Source of the DNA: Rhynchopus euleeides
Taxonomy: Eukaryota > Euglenozoa > Diplonemea > Diplonemida > Diplonemidae
DNA length: 64,000 bases
Assembly: GCA_963210315.1 (NCBI GenBank)
Contig: OY723273.1
Coordinates: 1,488,001-1,552,000 of the forward strand
Direction: 5' to 3'
Under the pieces are notes generated by a model. It was not told where the DNA came from, did no database searches, and was given only the letters and a program-made list of their open reading frames with translations. The position numbers and the translations under genes were made by a program. Positions 42,801 to 52,888 of the stretch are shown here, piece after piece (the first letter of the stretch is position 1; every line of letters begins with the position of its first letter).

Positions 42801-44395
42801 GCAGTCAAGCACTCGGAGGCAGTAGTGTCCAGAACTGTATAGATCCCGTTGAACCCACCCTGGTACAAGCCCAATGTTGACGCCTCCGGTTGATTGGGCG
42901 AGCTTCATGGCGGTCAGCCATGGGGACAGTCGCCCGGCGCTGTCGAACGCGGCGACGTGGCACGCCCCTTCCCCGGTGTAGAAGGCGGCGTGGGGTGCAG
43001 GGGCGACAGGGGCGGCGGTGGTAGCTGCAGGAGAGGCGGCCAGGGGATCCGGAGGAGGAGGCGGCGGCGCATCATGCGAAGCATCGACGTCGTGCCCGTC
43101 ACCGTCCGATGCCTCACGTGCGTACAGCACGAGTGCTGGCTTCGCGTTCGCACGATTGAACGGCGCCACAGAGCAATCCGTCACACGATCAGTCGTGATC
43201 GACTTCCACTTCAGAGTGGTGGCGGGGCCACGAGCGCACAGCGTCTCCCAGGCGATCCCCTTCGCGAGGGTCAGCCCGGACTTTGTGCACGATGCACCGA
43301 CAAACCGGTACCGGTGATTCACCGGCTGCACCGTGCCCACCTGCACCACCCCGTTGCCGTCAACGCCAAGCTCACGAAGGGCGGAGAGGTCTCTTAATTC
43401 CTTGACGTTGACGGTTTCCGCAAGCTCCGTCAGGTGCTTCTGCTTCTCGCCGGATGCAGAAAACCGCTGCGTCGAGAGGAACAGGAGGTGCGGGGCCTTC
43501 TCGACGCAGAACTGCGCAGCCCGGACAGCACCACATGTGCACGGACCTTGCTTCTCCATAAATTGAGAAGCAACGCGCTGCACCTCGTCCTTCACGACGC
43601 CCAACATCACAACCATGCTGTCTGTAATAGCTGTGCGGAACTCACCACAAGATGGGCAGCTGTAGACGGTGGCGCTTTTGGTGGTGCAGAGGTGCTTCAG
43701 GTGCGGGTGTTTGTGTCCGAGGGCGGAGAGACTGACGTCAGGGTTGGGTCGCTGCGGGTCCTGCGAGGTGATCATCTGGGGCTCGTTCTCATCGGGGGTT
43801 GTGCTCCGCAGGGACTGGAGGAGGTTGCTCAATACACCTTGGCACTCCCGCAGTACTGTACATGCCAGCAGCTGGAGGATAGTTACAAAGCTGCCACTCC
43901 CCGACGCCACCCCCCTACTGGCCCCTTCAGGCCTGAAAGCCCAAAAGCTCCCGGAGATTTTTGCAGTGGTGCGCACCATATTCGCGGAGTACGTGAGGTT
44001 GGGTGAGTGTGAGGTCAGGGTCCTGTCGAAGGGTAGTCGAGTGGGAATAAATAGGGAGGTCCTCAGGAGTGCAATACAACAGCAATACACAGGCAACACA
44101 CCAGCAACACGCAAACCGAGGCAAGAGGAGGTGGGCGGGGTCATCCTGCGGAGTCTCCAGTTGGCCAGCAAGGCGAACTGTACGGGGGAGAGACTTCCCT
44201 TCCATCCTTGTGTGCGCCCTGTCGACTGGGAAAATCTTAGAAAAAAAAATTTCCTCTGCGAAAAACCCTTAGAAAAAAAAATTTCCCTTACAAAATTCTT
44301 AGAAAAAAACTTTTTTTCCCCGTACAAAAGTTCTTAGAAAAAAAGTTCAGAATCCTGAAAGTGGGGAACCAGCCCCCCAGTTAGGAACAGCCCTG
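39803..44395 (-). mobile_element. Complete hAT transposon, 8-bp target duplication TGTCAACT
   Basis: The left end is CAGGCCTGGGCGGGGAACC; the right end read inward is CAGGGCTGTTCCTAAC, with a GGGGCTGGTTCCCC block slightly further in. TGTCAACT lies directly outside both ends (39795-39802, 44396-44403), and joining them restores the host palindrome. Repeated CTTAGAAAAAAA motifs occur inside the ends. A single long transposase frame fills the element without a stop, so it looks recent and perhaps still active. Confidence 0.95.
40008..43979 (-). CDS. hAT transposase with an N-terminal USP-like module
   Basis: The ATG at 43979 (MVRTTAKISGSFW) gives 1,323 residues; the frame is open for another 116 codons upstream through AT-rich end sequence. 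Residues about 100-290 resemble the finger and palm part of a ubiquitin-specific protease: CPSC (108-111), CTC (147-149), PHLLFLSTQRF (164-173 region), a YRFVGA strand and ALVLYAR (about 281-287). The His box (GHY) is not preserved. A BED/TTF-like zinc finger lies near 555-608 (WRCTTC...H...H). The hAT core has LKVDGTTF (Asp near 722), FAADGAST (Asp near 791), DVHDAAHMHQLS and VRWAAATFRRL. The dimerisation end (VFVEAAFSVVTRMRG, about 1,100) is present. Cut-and-paste transposition in the nucleus is expected. The USP-like reading is by eye. Confidence 0.85.
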   Translation of the reverse strand: MVRTTAKISGSFWAFRPEGASRGVASGSGSFVTILQLLACTVLRECQGVLSNLLQSLRSTTPDENEPQMITSQDPQRPNPDVSLSALGHKHPHLKHLCTTKSATVYSCPSCGEFRTAITDSMVVMLGVVKDEVQRVASQFMEKQGPCTCGAVRAAQFCVEKAPHLLFLSTQRFSASGEKQKHLTELAETVNVKELRDLSALRELGVDGNGVVQVGTVQPVNHRYRFVGASCTKSGLTLAKGIAWETLCARGPATTLKWKSITTDRVTDCSVAPFNRANAKPALVLYAREASDGDGHDVDASHDAPPPPPPDPLAASPAATTAAPVAPAPHAAFYTGEGACHVAAFDSAGRLSPWLTAMKLAQSTGGVNIGLVPGWVQRDLYSSGHYCLRVLDCLARSIPITEPTRTSAAALLEGVDSPEAEALTVKLRRPRLMDTRFLVDEELDTNTASVALQTFRTSRGLNVHFSIVDTTQPRTFGLLLPSLMAQYPLRLVFDTAKAHFLLLMAANKKYVPEGSMVNGLLRIQQRQAQLAIQEKQQRKIHAAASGVVRLPDGRWRCTTCAPFLVQLEGEFSEQPHLLRYARGEASMSATTVGRQQSNIRRHMGGAAHKRAVQLSTPGSENTNVTATDIPKQTLCAKVKVTSEQYTSLVNLVYNVATATQRAEGLSSVGARLQDDKRKGLHVLDTHYSRKVAKEFQTILWEVLLRGVVGAVRACRAATLKVDGTTFARIDLMIVIVSGISRTDCAMKDWCVGTVDLKKADAESQKDELVKLFDSLQLSQWARRSLKGFAADGASTMKSLRGKLEIAWGCTLIDVHDAAHMHQLSVGLIKKTRKVVEHSRLLRHWFAFFRSTARQKSLQIISGGKCLSFPKEHSVRWAAATFRRLNAAVVNFDFTVAMLGEIQPPPFFFHKLTPEYSLSTCILADVFDINKGVSEALQKRDLSLSSMESILQNALTVHKVLARQPGKHEAKFYENQGTTSLPPGVVAEMTSWRSKLCHTIYKDLAKRWEEYPCRSFSSFFATSGKDSTCECLMALASRLGYDQAEILSIGMEWVKLRLECTDLRGNLLKEFVVDFLLESESSTFAIVLEAMVALSPSTVFVEAAFSVVTRMRGSFRKALSAASISQELGITLELSHDDAARKIIVEETVNTFLANKKRRFTARSLTPLPTLTTVELVDLDAAMGSLFAGVEDCDEESDGSWEDDNADALSIVSLVEEVPEDPFLTSLLADAAPPVVPPATLQHVTFQLPASSTPGTPSTLPTPQPEEPPQLPPTQAAPAERRREVGPHPEEPQEKRARVHVDIDVDMEEDWGEWAYVSDAETSE

Positions 44396-44698
44396 TGTCA
44401 ACTATTATACATGTATTTTTACTTGATATACATGTATTTTACATGTATATTTCAGGCATTTACATGTATTTTACATGTATAATACTTGTCATGCAAGTAT
44501 TATACATGTAAAATACTTGCATGACAAGTAAAATACTTGCATGCAAGTAAAATACATGTATTTTACTTGCATGCAAGTATTTTACTTGTCATGCAAGTAT
44601 TATACATGTATTTTACTTGTCATGCAAGTATTTTACATGTATAATACTTGCATGACAAGTATTATACATGTAAAATACATGTAAATGCCTGAAATATA

Positions 44699-45043
44699 CC
44701 GTATACGTAAATATTTTGGAACGTAAATATTATGGAACGTAAATATTATGGAACGTAAATATTTTGGAACGCTGGTGGGTTGGCGTTCCAGATTTTTTTC
44801 GTTCCATAATATTTACAGGGCTTTCTGCGACTCGGGGACTTGGACCAGGTGATCGGACGGCATACAGAGTCCCTGACGGGACCTACTCGTGCACTTTTCG
44901 CGCGATTCCTGACGCAAGCCGTCCTCACCACCGAGTCCCCAACTGGCCCTGTAAATATTATGGAACGTAAATATTATGGAACGGACCGGCCAAAAATGGG
45001 CCCGTTCCATAATATTTACGTTCCATAATATTTACGTATACGG
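44699..45043. mobile_element. 345-bp MITE, TA target site, copy 2
   Basis: It has the same length and ends (CCGTATACG) as 17237-17581 and is reversed relative to it. TA flanks both sides (44697-44698, 45044-45045). The site in the host palindrome differs from that of copy 1. Confidence 0.85.
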
Positions 45044-45267
45044 TACATGTAAAATACATGTATATCAAGTAAAAATACATGTATAATAGTTGACATGCAA
45101 GTATTATACTTGTATTTTTACTTGATATACATGTATTTTACATGTATATTTCAGGCATATACATGTATTATACATGTATAATAGTTGACATACAAGTATT
45201 ATACATGTATAATACATGTATTATACTTGTAGTTATACATGTAAAATTTACAAGATCCCACCGTGAA

Positions 45268-46597
45268 CAGGCGAACCCCCTCTGCAACGCGAGTTGAAGG
45301 CGACGCCGGCGTTGCGCCTTTGGTTTTCCCCACAACAGCTGACTCCCCCCCCCCCCCCCCTGTTATCGAGTGAAGGGAGGCCATCTCCGGTTTCCCTTTC
45401 CTTCTACTTCACTACTCCCTCCCCGTTATTTGCGACAGGTGGTGGACTCGAGCCTTTCCTCCAACCAAGAAGAACGAAATTCTGTTCTGCTCGTTCAGGG
45501 GGGGTGGGGGCGGGGTGTTCACATTTTGTGTGGCTCTGCTCCCCGATCCTTTCTGTGTTTTTGTGTGTTCGTTGGGGGCATAGTGACTATGGTTGGCAAC
45601 AGTGGCGCGGCAATGTTATTGCCGCATGAGGCTGTTCTGAGAGGAAGTTGTCGGTGGCATGGGTTGTGATCAGCAGGTGTGCTCCATCCCACCAATGCTA
45701 CACCAAATGGAACGTGTCTCGTGGGAATCTGGCGGGTCATCGCACATTTGTTTTGTTCGCCAGTGCAAAGAAAAAAACGGCACCTACGGAACCAGCCAGA
45801 ACATTTCTTTTATCCTGAACTCCGTAAACTTCGAGAAGCGATCTGAGCCTGCAAAGTAGTCCTCTCTCTCTTTCAGGGCCACTAGGGGCAGGAAATAGTG
45901 GTTCACCTCGGTTCAAAAAAAATGGGCCTGCTGTTTATTGGTGTTGCTGAAAAAAGACTTGGAGTTGCGCTCTTTGTTTGTATGAACGGTGCCTGCTAGT
46001 GCAGGTGTGCAGGATACCGAACGCTTTCACGAGTCTTTTTAGTGCGAAAAGCTAGCTGTTCTTCCAAAAAAAAGGCAAGGCCTCCCTCGCCCTCGAACTA
46101 CGCAGCCCTCATCAACACCATACCCCGAGTTTGTGCGACAACAGGCAACCCCACCGCAGCCTTTTGGTGTGGGAAGGTGTTTGCCCTTTGTCTCTCAAAA
46201 GCGCTGCCCCGCTCCCCTATATCTTTTTGACACCGACGGGAGCCCCCGTGGTAAAGGAAACTGACAACACCCTCTTTCTATCCTGCTGCTCGTCCGCCGT
46301 GAACAAGAGCTCTTTTGTTGTGTGAGGAGGGGGGATGTGACGGGGGGGGGAGGGGGGGGGCTCCGCCGTCCTGAATGGCAGCAGCAACGTATCATTGCAG
46401 ACCAAACAAAAGGGCCGAGAGTAACAGACAGAAAGGCCACACCGCTGACACCCCTCCCCTCCCCCCGATATCGATTAGCGGGATATGAGAAGTCAATGCT
46501 GCCGATGTCACCACACGGAGTCTCGCTTTGTCATCGCTCACTCACTCACTCAATCTCACCCACCCTGTGCCCCGCACACCACCCCCCCCCCCCCCTA
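45268..46597. other. Non-coding stretch
   Basis: C runs lie at 45346-45360 and 46582-46595. The latter, followed by TA, is the target of element B. A segment at 45363-45425 resembles 25205-25270 in sequence. I see no gene. Confidence 0.45.
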
Positions 46598-47746
46598 GGG
46601 GGGGTCAAATGGGGGTGACAAACACGATTTTTCAAAAAACCGGCGCAGAGGCCCCAAAGCCCCCGTAAACCCTCCAAACCCCCCCCAGATCGGTCCGGAA
46701 ACCCATCGAACCCCACTTTTCCACCATTCCGGGCACCTCAGGTGCCCGAATTGGGGTACCTAAATTTTGTGCCACCGTTTGGTACCGTACAGTGCCACTG
46801 TGTGGGAGGTTGGAAAAGAAAATGCCCCAACACACCACATCTGAGGGTTGCAATGCATGTTGCTTGCCAACCACGTCATCCGGTGGGTGTCAGGCGCTAT
46901 GTAGGTGGCATCAGCCAGGTCTTCGATGTGTTCTGGCTTGTATATGTACCTCCCTGCCTGCGGCACAGGCACTGCCTTTGTCCCCCACACCAGCCACAGA
47001 GAGCGTATTGTACTCGGTCCACGGTTGCTGATTCATTGTGATGCGTTGTATCCTCGAGTGAACGTCACACACTAGTGACACCACCACCCGCCATCCGAGA
47101 GCTGTATTGACTTTGCGCGCTTCCGTTGCATTCACCTCGCCACGCATATTGCACCGTTCAGTACCAGTGCTCTTGGGCCAGGCAAAGTAGACCGCAGCAA
47201 GTACCAATTCTGGCACAATGGGTACCACGACAGCGCACTTCGTGTGTTCCCGGAATGTACAGCTCGTGTTGCAACAGTCGTTGTCAACACATCCCGGTTG
47301 TGGAGCACTGCTGCACAGGAATCACACGACCATCTGGACTTGTTCCGTACCTACAGGCAGCCTCCCGGTGCATGGTGGCAGGGAGGTACATATACAAGCC
47401 AGAACTCATCGAAGACCTGGCTAATGCCACCTACATAGCGCCTGACACCCACCGGATGACGTGGTTGGCAAGCAACATGCATTGCAACCCTCAGATGTGG
47501 TGTGTTGGGGCATTTTCTTTTCCAACCTCCCACACAGTGGCACTGTACGGTACCAAACGGTGGCACAAAATTTAGGTACCCCAATTCGGGCACCTGAGGT
47601 GCCCGGAATGGTGGAAAAGTGGGGTTCGATGGGTTTCCGGACCGATCTGGGGGGGTTTGGAGGGTTTACGGGGGCTTTGGGGCCTCTGCGCCGGTTTTTT
47701 GAAAAATCGTGTTTGTCCACGTAAAAGGGTGGCATTTGACCCCCCC
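46598..47746. mobile_element. TA-flanked element B with GGGGGGGTCA ends, set between poly-C runs
   Basis: The ends are GGGGGGGTCAAATG inward on both sides, TA at 46596-46597 and 47747-47748, and C runs outside. Inverted repeats are about 350-370 bp (to about 46970 on the left and from about 47375 on the right). Both repeats encode nearly the same peptide in an open frame (see 47218-47575). The middle of about 400 bp is unique. It lacks a full transposase. Confidence 0.8.
47218..47575 (+). pseudogene. Coding remnant spanning the right inverted repeat of element B
   Basis: The frame is open through the centre and right repeat and ends ...LYGTKRWHKI just before the terminal part. The same peptide segment (RYIYKPE, DTHRMTWLASNMHCNPQMW, VALYGTKRWHK) is open on the minus strand of the left repeat (about 46760-46960) with only two residue differences. 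Part of a former transposase gene was probably duplicated in inverted orientation to form these ends. I cannot name the family. Confidence 0.35.
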
Positions 47747-47979
47747 TACCCCCCCCCCCCTCCACAAAACGCGCGGCATGTGCGAAAGCCGCCAGCACAC
47801 GAGCCAAAAATTCCAACCGACAGGATAATCGCCAAACCACCGAAACACCGACGTAAACAAAACCTCACACCCATCATCCAAATCCCACCACCCTCCTCTA
47901 CACAGCTGGCCGCCTGCCCGGGCACCACCGCAAGACACACAGCACCGCTGCCGCCTCCACCCCCACTCCCCACCCCGCC

Positions 47980-49320
47980 ATGCGGCTGCACCCTGTCCTC
48001 ACTGGTGAGGACTGCGAGGCGACCTATGTGGAGTGGGATGAAGCCGAGCCCTACCCGCCTGCAGCCCTCTCACAACCTTCGGTGTGTTCGGATGTCTCGG
48101 ATGGCCGCACCACGCCGTCGCCCTCCCCTGCCTTTCCGCCGTCGGAGGAGGAGTGGGGTGAGGCCGACCTGCATGGGCTGTGGCGGTACCAAGCGGAGTC
48201 GCTCGCGCGGCAGCGCGGGCTGGAGGCCACACGGCTGAGCCTCCGCCAGCACCCCCCTGCAGATGCAGCCGGCATACAGGGCAGCACAGGTGGGCCTTCC
48301 TCCCCCTCCCCGCACAGCCCGCAGAGCCCCCACCAGCGCCTCGCGCGGTTTTTCTCCGCCTCGCCCTCACACGCCAGAGGGGGCAGCGCAGCCATAGGTT
48401 CGCCTTCCCCAGACGACCCCTCTCTGAGGGCACGCCTGTTCAGCCAGGACCACGAGGTGGGGTTCAACGTGGTGCACCACAAGCACCTGCATGGGGTCAT
48501 CCCGCCGCTCCCCCCGGGGGGGTCCCTCCGAGACCCGGTGCTCAACAGCGCGCTGCAGCAGCGGCAGCTGCTGCAGGGGCTGCAGGAGGGCGAGGCTGAC
48601 CCGCGGTATGCCACGCAGCACTACGTCGACCCCGATGCGCCTGTTGGGGAGAAGGTGAACTCGCCGGCGCGGCTCGGGTTTCAGAGAGGCGGTGGAGGCG
48701 GCGGTGGCGACGGCGATGCCGATGCGGAGCTGCGGCGCTTCCTCGGTGATCACGTCGACTGGGGGGAGGACGCCAGCCCCCAGCGGGGGTCGGGCGGAGG
48801 TGGGGTACGGCTGCGGCGTCAGCCGCACCCGCTGCACGGAGGTGGTGGTGTGGTGCCGCCCCGGCTGCGGGGCGGGGTGCCCGCCGTGCCGAGGTGCCCG
48901 CCTGTGCCGCAGAGGGGTGTGTATGAGCCGTCGGGGCTGACGATGCGTGAGCTGTCGCGGCTCCGGCCCCACCTCGCGCGGGACTACCTGCTGGTGGACA
49001 CGGAGGGGCGGGAGCGCGGCTTCTTCGAGGCGGCGGAGGAGTTCTGCAGGGGGGAGGCGGGGGCCCGGCTGGCGGTGGTGGAGGCGGAGGTGCGGCGGCG
49101 TGCGAAGATGCGGGCCGCGCTGAACCCGCTGCATGCCCATATCAGGCAGAGGGCGAAGCTGGCGCGCCGGGACGCGAAGGTGCGTGCGCAGACGATGAAG
49201 TTTCTCCAGGAGGAATACCACCGCCCCACCATGGAGGTTGTCACAAATGAGGTGCACTCTCAGGTTCACGGACTCGATGCGCTGCGCAGGCAGTGGGCCC
49301 AGGAGCTCGGGGTGTCTTGA
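47980..49320 (+). CDS. Disordered protein with a charged helical C-terminus, unknown function
   Basis: ATG at 47980 (MRLHPVLTGEDCEATYVEW) and stop at 49318-49320, 446 residues, no intron needed. Residues 30-300 are Ser/Pro/Gly-rich and low in complexity (SPSPHSPQSPHQ, a GGGGGGGG run, GGGGV repeats). Residues 310-446 are better ordered: LTMRELSRLRPHLARDYLLVD, then an Ala/Arg/Glu helix and an end with FLQEEYHRPTMEVV and GLDALRRQWAQELGV, likely coiled coil. I recognise no domain. Element B ends about 230 bp upstream, so its promoter may include transposon sequence. Strong third-position GC supports coding. Confidence 0.6.
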   Translation: MRLHPVLTGEDCEATYVEWDEAEPYPPAALSQPSVCSDVSDGRTTPSPSPAFPPSEEEWGEADLHGLWRYQAESLARQRGLEATRLSLRQHPPADAAGIQGSTGGPSSPSPHSPQSPHQRLARFFSASPSHARGGSAAIGSPSPDDPSLRARLFSQDHEVGFNVVHHKHLHGVIPPLPPGGSLRDPVLNSALQQRQLLQGLQEGEADPRYATQHYVDPDAPVGEKVNSPARLGFQRGGGGGGGDGDADAELRRFLGDHVDWGEDASPQRGSGGGGVRLRRQPHPLHGGGGVVPPRLRGGVPAVPRCPPVPQRGVYEPSGLTMRELSRLRPHLARDYLLVDTEGRERGFFEAAEEFCRGEAGARLAVVEAEVRRRAKMRAALNPLHAHIRQRAKLARRDAKVRAQTMKFLQEEYHRPTMEVVTNEVHSQVHGLDALRRQWAQELGVS

Positions 49321-49926
49321 TGCGGGAGATTGCTATGGTTTGCTTGCATTGCCTCCTGGCTGCCCGGTTTGAGTTAGATGTGTGCCATCTGCGCGCTGAA
49401 AAAAATATCTGCGGGGGGGGGGCCAGAACATCTAAAACCCGCTCCTTTTCTTGTATACGGGGCGTGCCCGCTGCCCCACCTCCCTGCTTCCTCCACCCGC
49501 CATGCGGTTGATGAATCTAACCCGCTGCCTGTGCCAGCTGTGCCCCCTGCCCCCCTATGATCGAGCACACATGCCACACGGTATAATCTTGCCCCCAACC
49601 CACACCCCCATACCGCATCTAGATCACAGCTGCTCCCACAGCGCCACCCCCCCACCGGGGCCGCCAAACGACGTAGCAAAGTTCTTTTGTACTGTAGGAT
49701 ACATCGCCACGCTGCCCTCCTCTTCCACCTCTCCCCCCCCACCCCCACCCCAGATCTGCATCGCGTTTCTGCCATTTTGTTGCGTTGTGAATGCACCTCG
49801 CCACACGCCTGGATAAGACCGACTGCTGTCCATCAAACCTGCCTATACAGGAGGGGTTCTGTCGGGTGGGCAGGCCTTGCCGTTGATACACGTTCTGGAG
49901 GAGGTGGGTGGTGAGGTTGTGGTGCG
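49321..49926. other. Intergenic, TAP42 upstream region
   Basis: Mixed C-rich sequence with no supported gene. About 600 bp separate the previous stop from the TAP42 start. Confidence 0.4.
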
Positions 49927-51671
49927 ATGTCGGGTGGCAAGACGCTGAAGCAGCTGTTCGATGGTGCCCTGAAGCTGCACAGCGTCATCGAGCACTCCAC
50001 TGCCGAGAGCATCGATGCGAAGAAGCAGGAGGCTGTGAAGGAGTGCACCACGCTGTTCCAGGACCTGTGGCGCGCAGTTGACCAGGCAAAGGTGTTCTCC
50101 CCTAACGAGGAGGTGGAGGACATGGCGACAGGCGACATCAAGTTCCTCACCGTGCTTTACTACCTCGGGGATCTGCAGGAGCGTGTCGTGGACACCAACA
50201 GGTGTGTCCTGGGGTTAGAGGGCGGGTCGAGAGAGTTTTCTTTGCCCCCTCCCAAAAAAATGAAGGCGTTGTTGTTTGTGCGCCACAACCCAGAGGCAAT
50301 TGACCTGGATCTTTTTTTATGATGGGTTTGGCGCGGCAACACACACACACCACACCACACCGCACCACACCACCCTTGCTTTCCGTCCCACGACCGTTGC
50401 TGCCCTCCCACCCCCATCTGCACCGCAGGGTGAACAACCTCCGCAACGCGGTGCGCTGCTTCCAGCTCTTCATGCGCCTCTGCCTCGATTATGCCATCAT
50501 CCCGGAGAAGGAGTACGAGCTGTATGTGGCATGACACGCCGACCCACCCCTAACACCCCCCTGCCCCTATCCGGCAACCGGTGATGCCGAAACGTTTTGG
50601 CATGGCGGTCGTTTTGGAACAGTTTCTTGAAAGAACAGCTCGCTTTTCGCACTGCAAGACTCGTGGCAGCGTTCGGTATCCTGCACATGTACGATCATTT
50701 CCATGCCGATTGCCCCCCTTCCTCCGCGTGTGGTGATAAGATGGTCCTGCACGGATCCCAGCTGTGCTTCAGAAGCTTGTGGAGAAATGGCGAATGCCGT
50801 CCCCTCTGCCTGTGAACCCCATCCATTTGCCCTGCCTCGCTACAGCCTGACGACACCCATCAACCCGACCGATCGTGCTGCGCGCGTCGAGCGGTTGAAG
50901 AAGCAGAAAGAGCTGCAGGTATGCATCCGTTTTTGCCAGAGGCCATCTCCGCCGGCCCACACCCAAGCTGTGTGTGGCGAAAAATCGGAAGGGGGGGGAA
51001 AGAGCTGAATGCACTAAAACTGTACACGATTCGCATGCTGTTTGTGCGCCCACCACCCCCCCTCCTCCCGACAGGCACGGCTAGCGGACCTGTCGGAGAA
51101 GAAAAAGCTGATCTCGCGGCGCATCTCAGAGGCTGGGTGTGTGGCAGGGGGCGATCTGAAGGATGACCAGGAGTTTGAATTTGACGCGGCGGAGCGGCAG
51201 TACTGGCTGTTGGCTGTGGAGGACAAGCTGCGCAGCGCATCGCAGCAGCTGCAGATGAGCACGCGCGAACTGGAGATGCTGACGAGCCTTTCGCAGGAGC
51301 AGAAGGACCAGGCCGTGGAGGAGTACCAGCGCCAGATCGAAGACTCGAGGGGGCGCCCGCCGGACCCGTCGCAGCTGCAGCGCATTGAGGCGGCACCAGA
51401 GCCGATGCTCGTGACACAGCTGAGCATGGACCGGGAGCGTATCCTGAAAGAAGTATTCATGGACCGCAACCCGGCGACAATGTCCGACGCGGAGTACTGC
51501 CGCCAGCAGATGGAGCGCATGCTGCCATCCGACACACCTAAAGACGAGAAAAACCCTGACGAGTCGGAGGACGAGGAGGAAGCGGAGCGCGCGCGTGTCA
51601 AGTCATCGAAATGGGATGACTGGAAAGACGACCACGCACGAGACGGCAACATGGGATCTAACATCGGGTGA
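49927..51671 (+). CDS. TAP42: TAP42/IGBP1 (alpha4) family PP2A regulator
   Basis: Four exons give 345 residues: 49927-50201, 50429-50521, 50846-50918 and 51075-51671. Introns are 227, 324 and 156 bp. Two donors are GTATG, the first is GTGTG, and all acceptors are CAG. Frames join exactly (total 1,038 nt). The N-terminal helical domain (LKQLFDGALKLHSVIE, then LPYY-like VLYYLGDLQERV and NNLRNAVRCFQLFMRLC) is the part that binds catalytic subunits of PP2A-type phosphatases. A basic RAARVERLKKQKELQ helix follows, as in the family. The end carries the diagnostic WDDWKDDHARDGN motif. The length matches yeast and animal homologues. The protein stabilises phosphatase catalytic subunits and links them to TOR signalling in the cytosol. 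Confidence 0.9.
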
Positions 51672-52537
51672 ACACACCCAACGAACGAAACACAAGAGAT
51701 CCCGGCAGGGTGGCGGTTGGCAGCGAGGGTGGGTATAGAGTATTCTTATGCTCTCGCAGTGGTCTCGTCTCGTTCTAAGCAACACGGCGGGTGTGCGGGG
51801 GAGGGGGTGGTGTTGGTGGGTGTTCTAGGTGTGAGTGTGAGTGATGTTTCTAATTCGCTGCCGGGGGGGAGGGGGCCCTCTCTTCGCCGAGGTGCTGTTG
51901 GCCTACCAGCAGGCCAAGCCTGGCCCCCCCCCTTGTGCAGCCCCCAACCCCACCCAATCCCCCGACGATGCGGGTGTCAAGGCGACACCGTGCCCCTCAT
52001 GCCTGCCCGAAGGATGCAGGAAGAACGAAGGGCATCTGCTGCCGTCAGGGCGCACAGGCAATCCACAGCGGAAGGGGCCCAACCGCCTTCCCTGCTAGCC
52101 CCCCCACCCCCCCCACGCACCCCGTTGTTGGTGAACGGCGAGCGGTCGGCGAGCTTTAAAAATATGGAAGCTAGAGAAAACCAGTTCGCAGACCCGCTCC
52201 CCCCCCACCCCCCATCCCCTCCCGCCAGGATGGGCGCATGCAGGCATAGCCTGTCCCTGATTTGGTTTTCCTTGCGCAGCGATCAGCACGAGGCACGGCA
52301 GCTGTTGTGTCGTGTTGTCTGCATATGCGCCCACGATGCTGTGGGGTGGGCATCTTGTTGCCTGACCTTGAGTGCCAGGGGTCACCCAGCGACATGACAT
52401 GACATTTGACAGTCCCCACGCCATCATGATGCGGTTGTCAAAGTGGCATGCCACGGCTTCTCTGTTGGCAGCACCCACCCCACCCCCCGCCTTCCTGGCA
52501 GCTACACAACCGCCCCCCCGGGGAGGCACATCACCAC
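51672..52537. other. Intergenic stretch
   Basis: Pro/Gly-type low-complexity frames only. I see no supported gene. Confidence 0.4.
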
Positions 52538-52888
52538 ATGGCTGCATCGGCATCGGGCAGCGGGCCGCTCTGCGGGGGGCGGAGGGCGCGCGGCTGGCCG
52601 GCGGCTGGGCTCCCCACCTCACCGCCACCGCCCTCTGCACCGTGCATGTATGCGGCGCAGCAGAGCCACGGGGTGCAGTGCTGGCAGGTGGGCGGGCTGT
52701 CGTGGCACACCGCCAACGGGTGCCTGCTGCATGCCACCCTGCATGGCCCCACTGGGGACGAGGTGTGCCGCGAGGCCTTCGACACAGGCCTGCCGTCGAG
52801 CAACCACTTCACGATGGGCGGGTACCTTATCTGCCTGGCAGATGCGGTTCAGATGTGTGGCAGCAACAAGCGGCGCCGCATGCGATAA
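52538..52888 (+). CDS. Possible small gene, unknown function
   Basis: ATG at 52538 gives 116 residues. The first 35 are Gly/Pro-rich, but the last 80 look like a folded domain (HGVQCWQVGGLSWHTANGC, LHGPTGDEVCREAF, HFTMGGYLICLADAVQM) and end with KRRRMR. Four or five Cys are spread through it. The C-terminal mix of residues is more natural than in neighbouring shadow frames, which is the only support. An upstream exon could supply another N-terminus. Confidence 0.35.
   Translation: MAASASGSGPLCGGRRARGWPAAGLPTSPPPPSAPCMYAAQQSHGVQCWQVGGLSWHTANGCLLHATLHGPTGDEVCREAFDTGLPSSNHFTMGGYLICLADAVQMCGSNKRRRMR

Larger units (their letters stand above)
35838..45265. mobile_element. Palindromic CACGG element, copy 2, broken up by nested insertions
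   Basis: The ends are the same as in copy 1 (16819-17857): CACGGTGGGATCTTG inward, with AA on each side (35836-35837, 45266-45267) as a 2-bp target duplication. Removing the inserts at 35899-37071, 37176-39781, 39803-44395 and 44699-45043 with one copy of each target duplication leaves about 690 bp, like copy 1 without its own insert. The element acts as a sink for other transposons and encodes nothing itself. Confidence 0.85.

Noticed and set aside
48070-49269. Long minus-strand ORFs opposite the 446-residue gene
   Set aside because: Strand choice rests on a plausible start and an ordered C-terminal helix on the plus strand. The minus frames are Arg/Pro/Leu-rich without domains, though the call is not certain.
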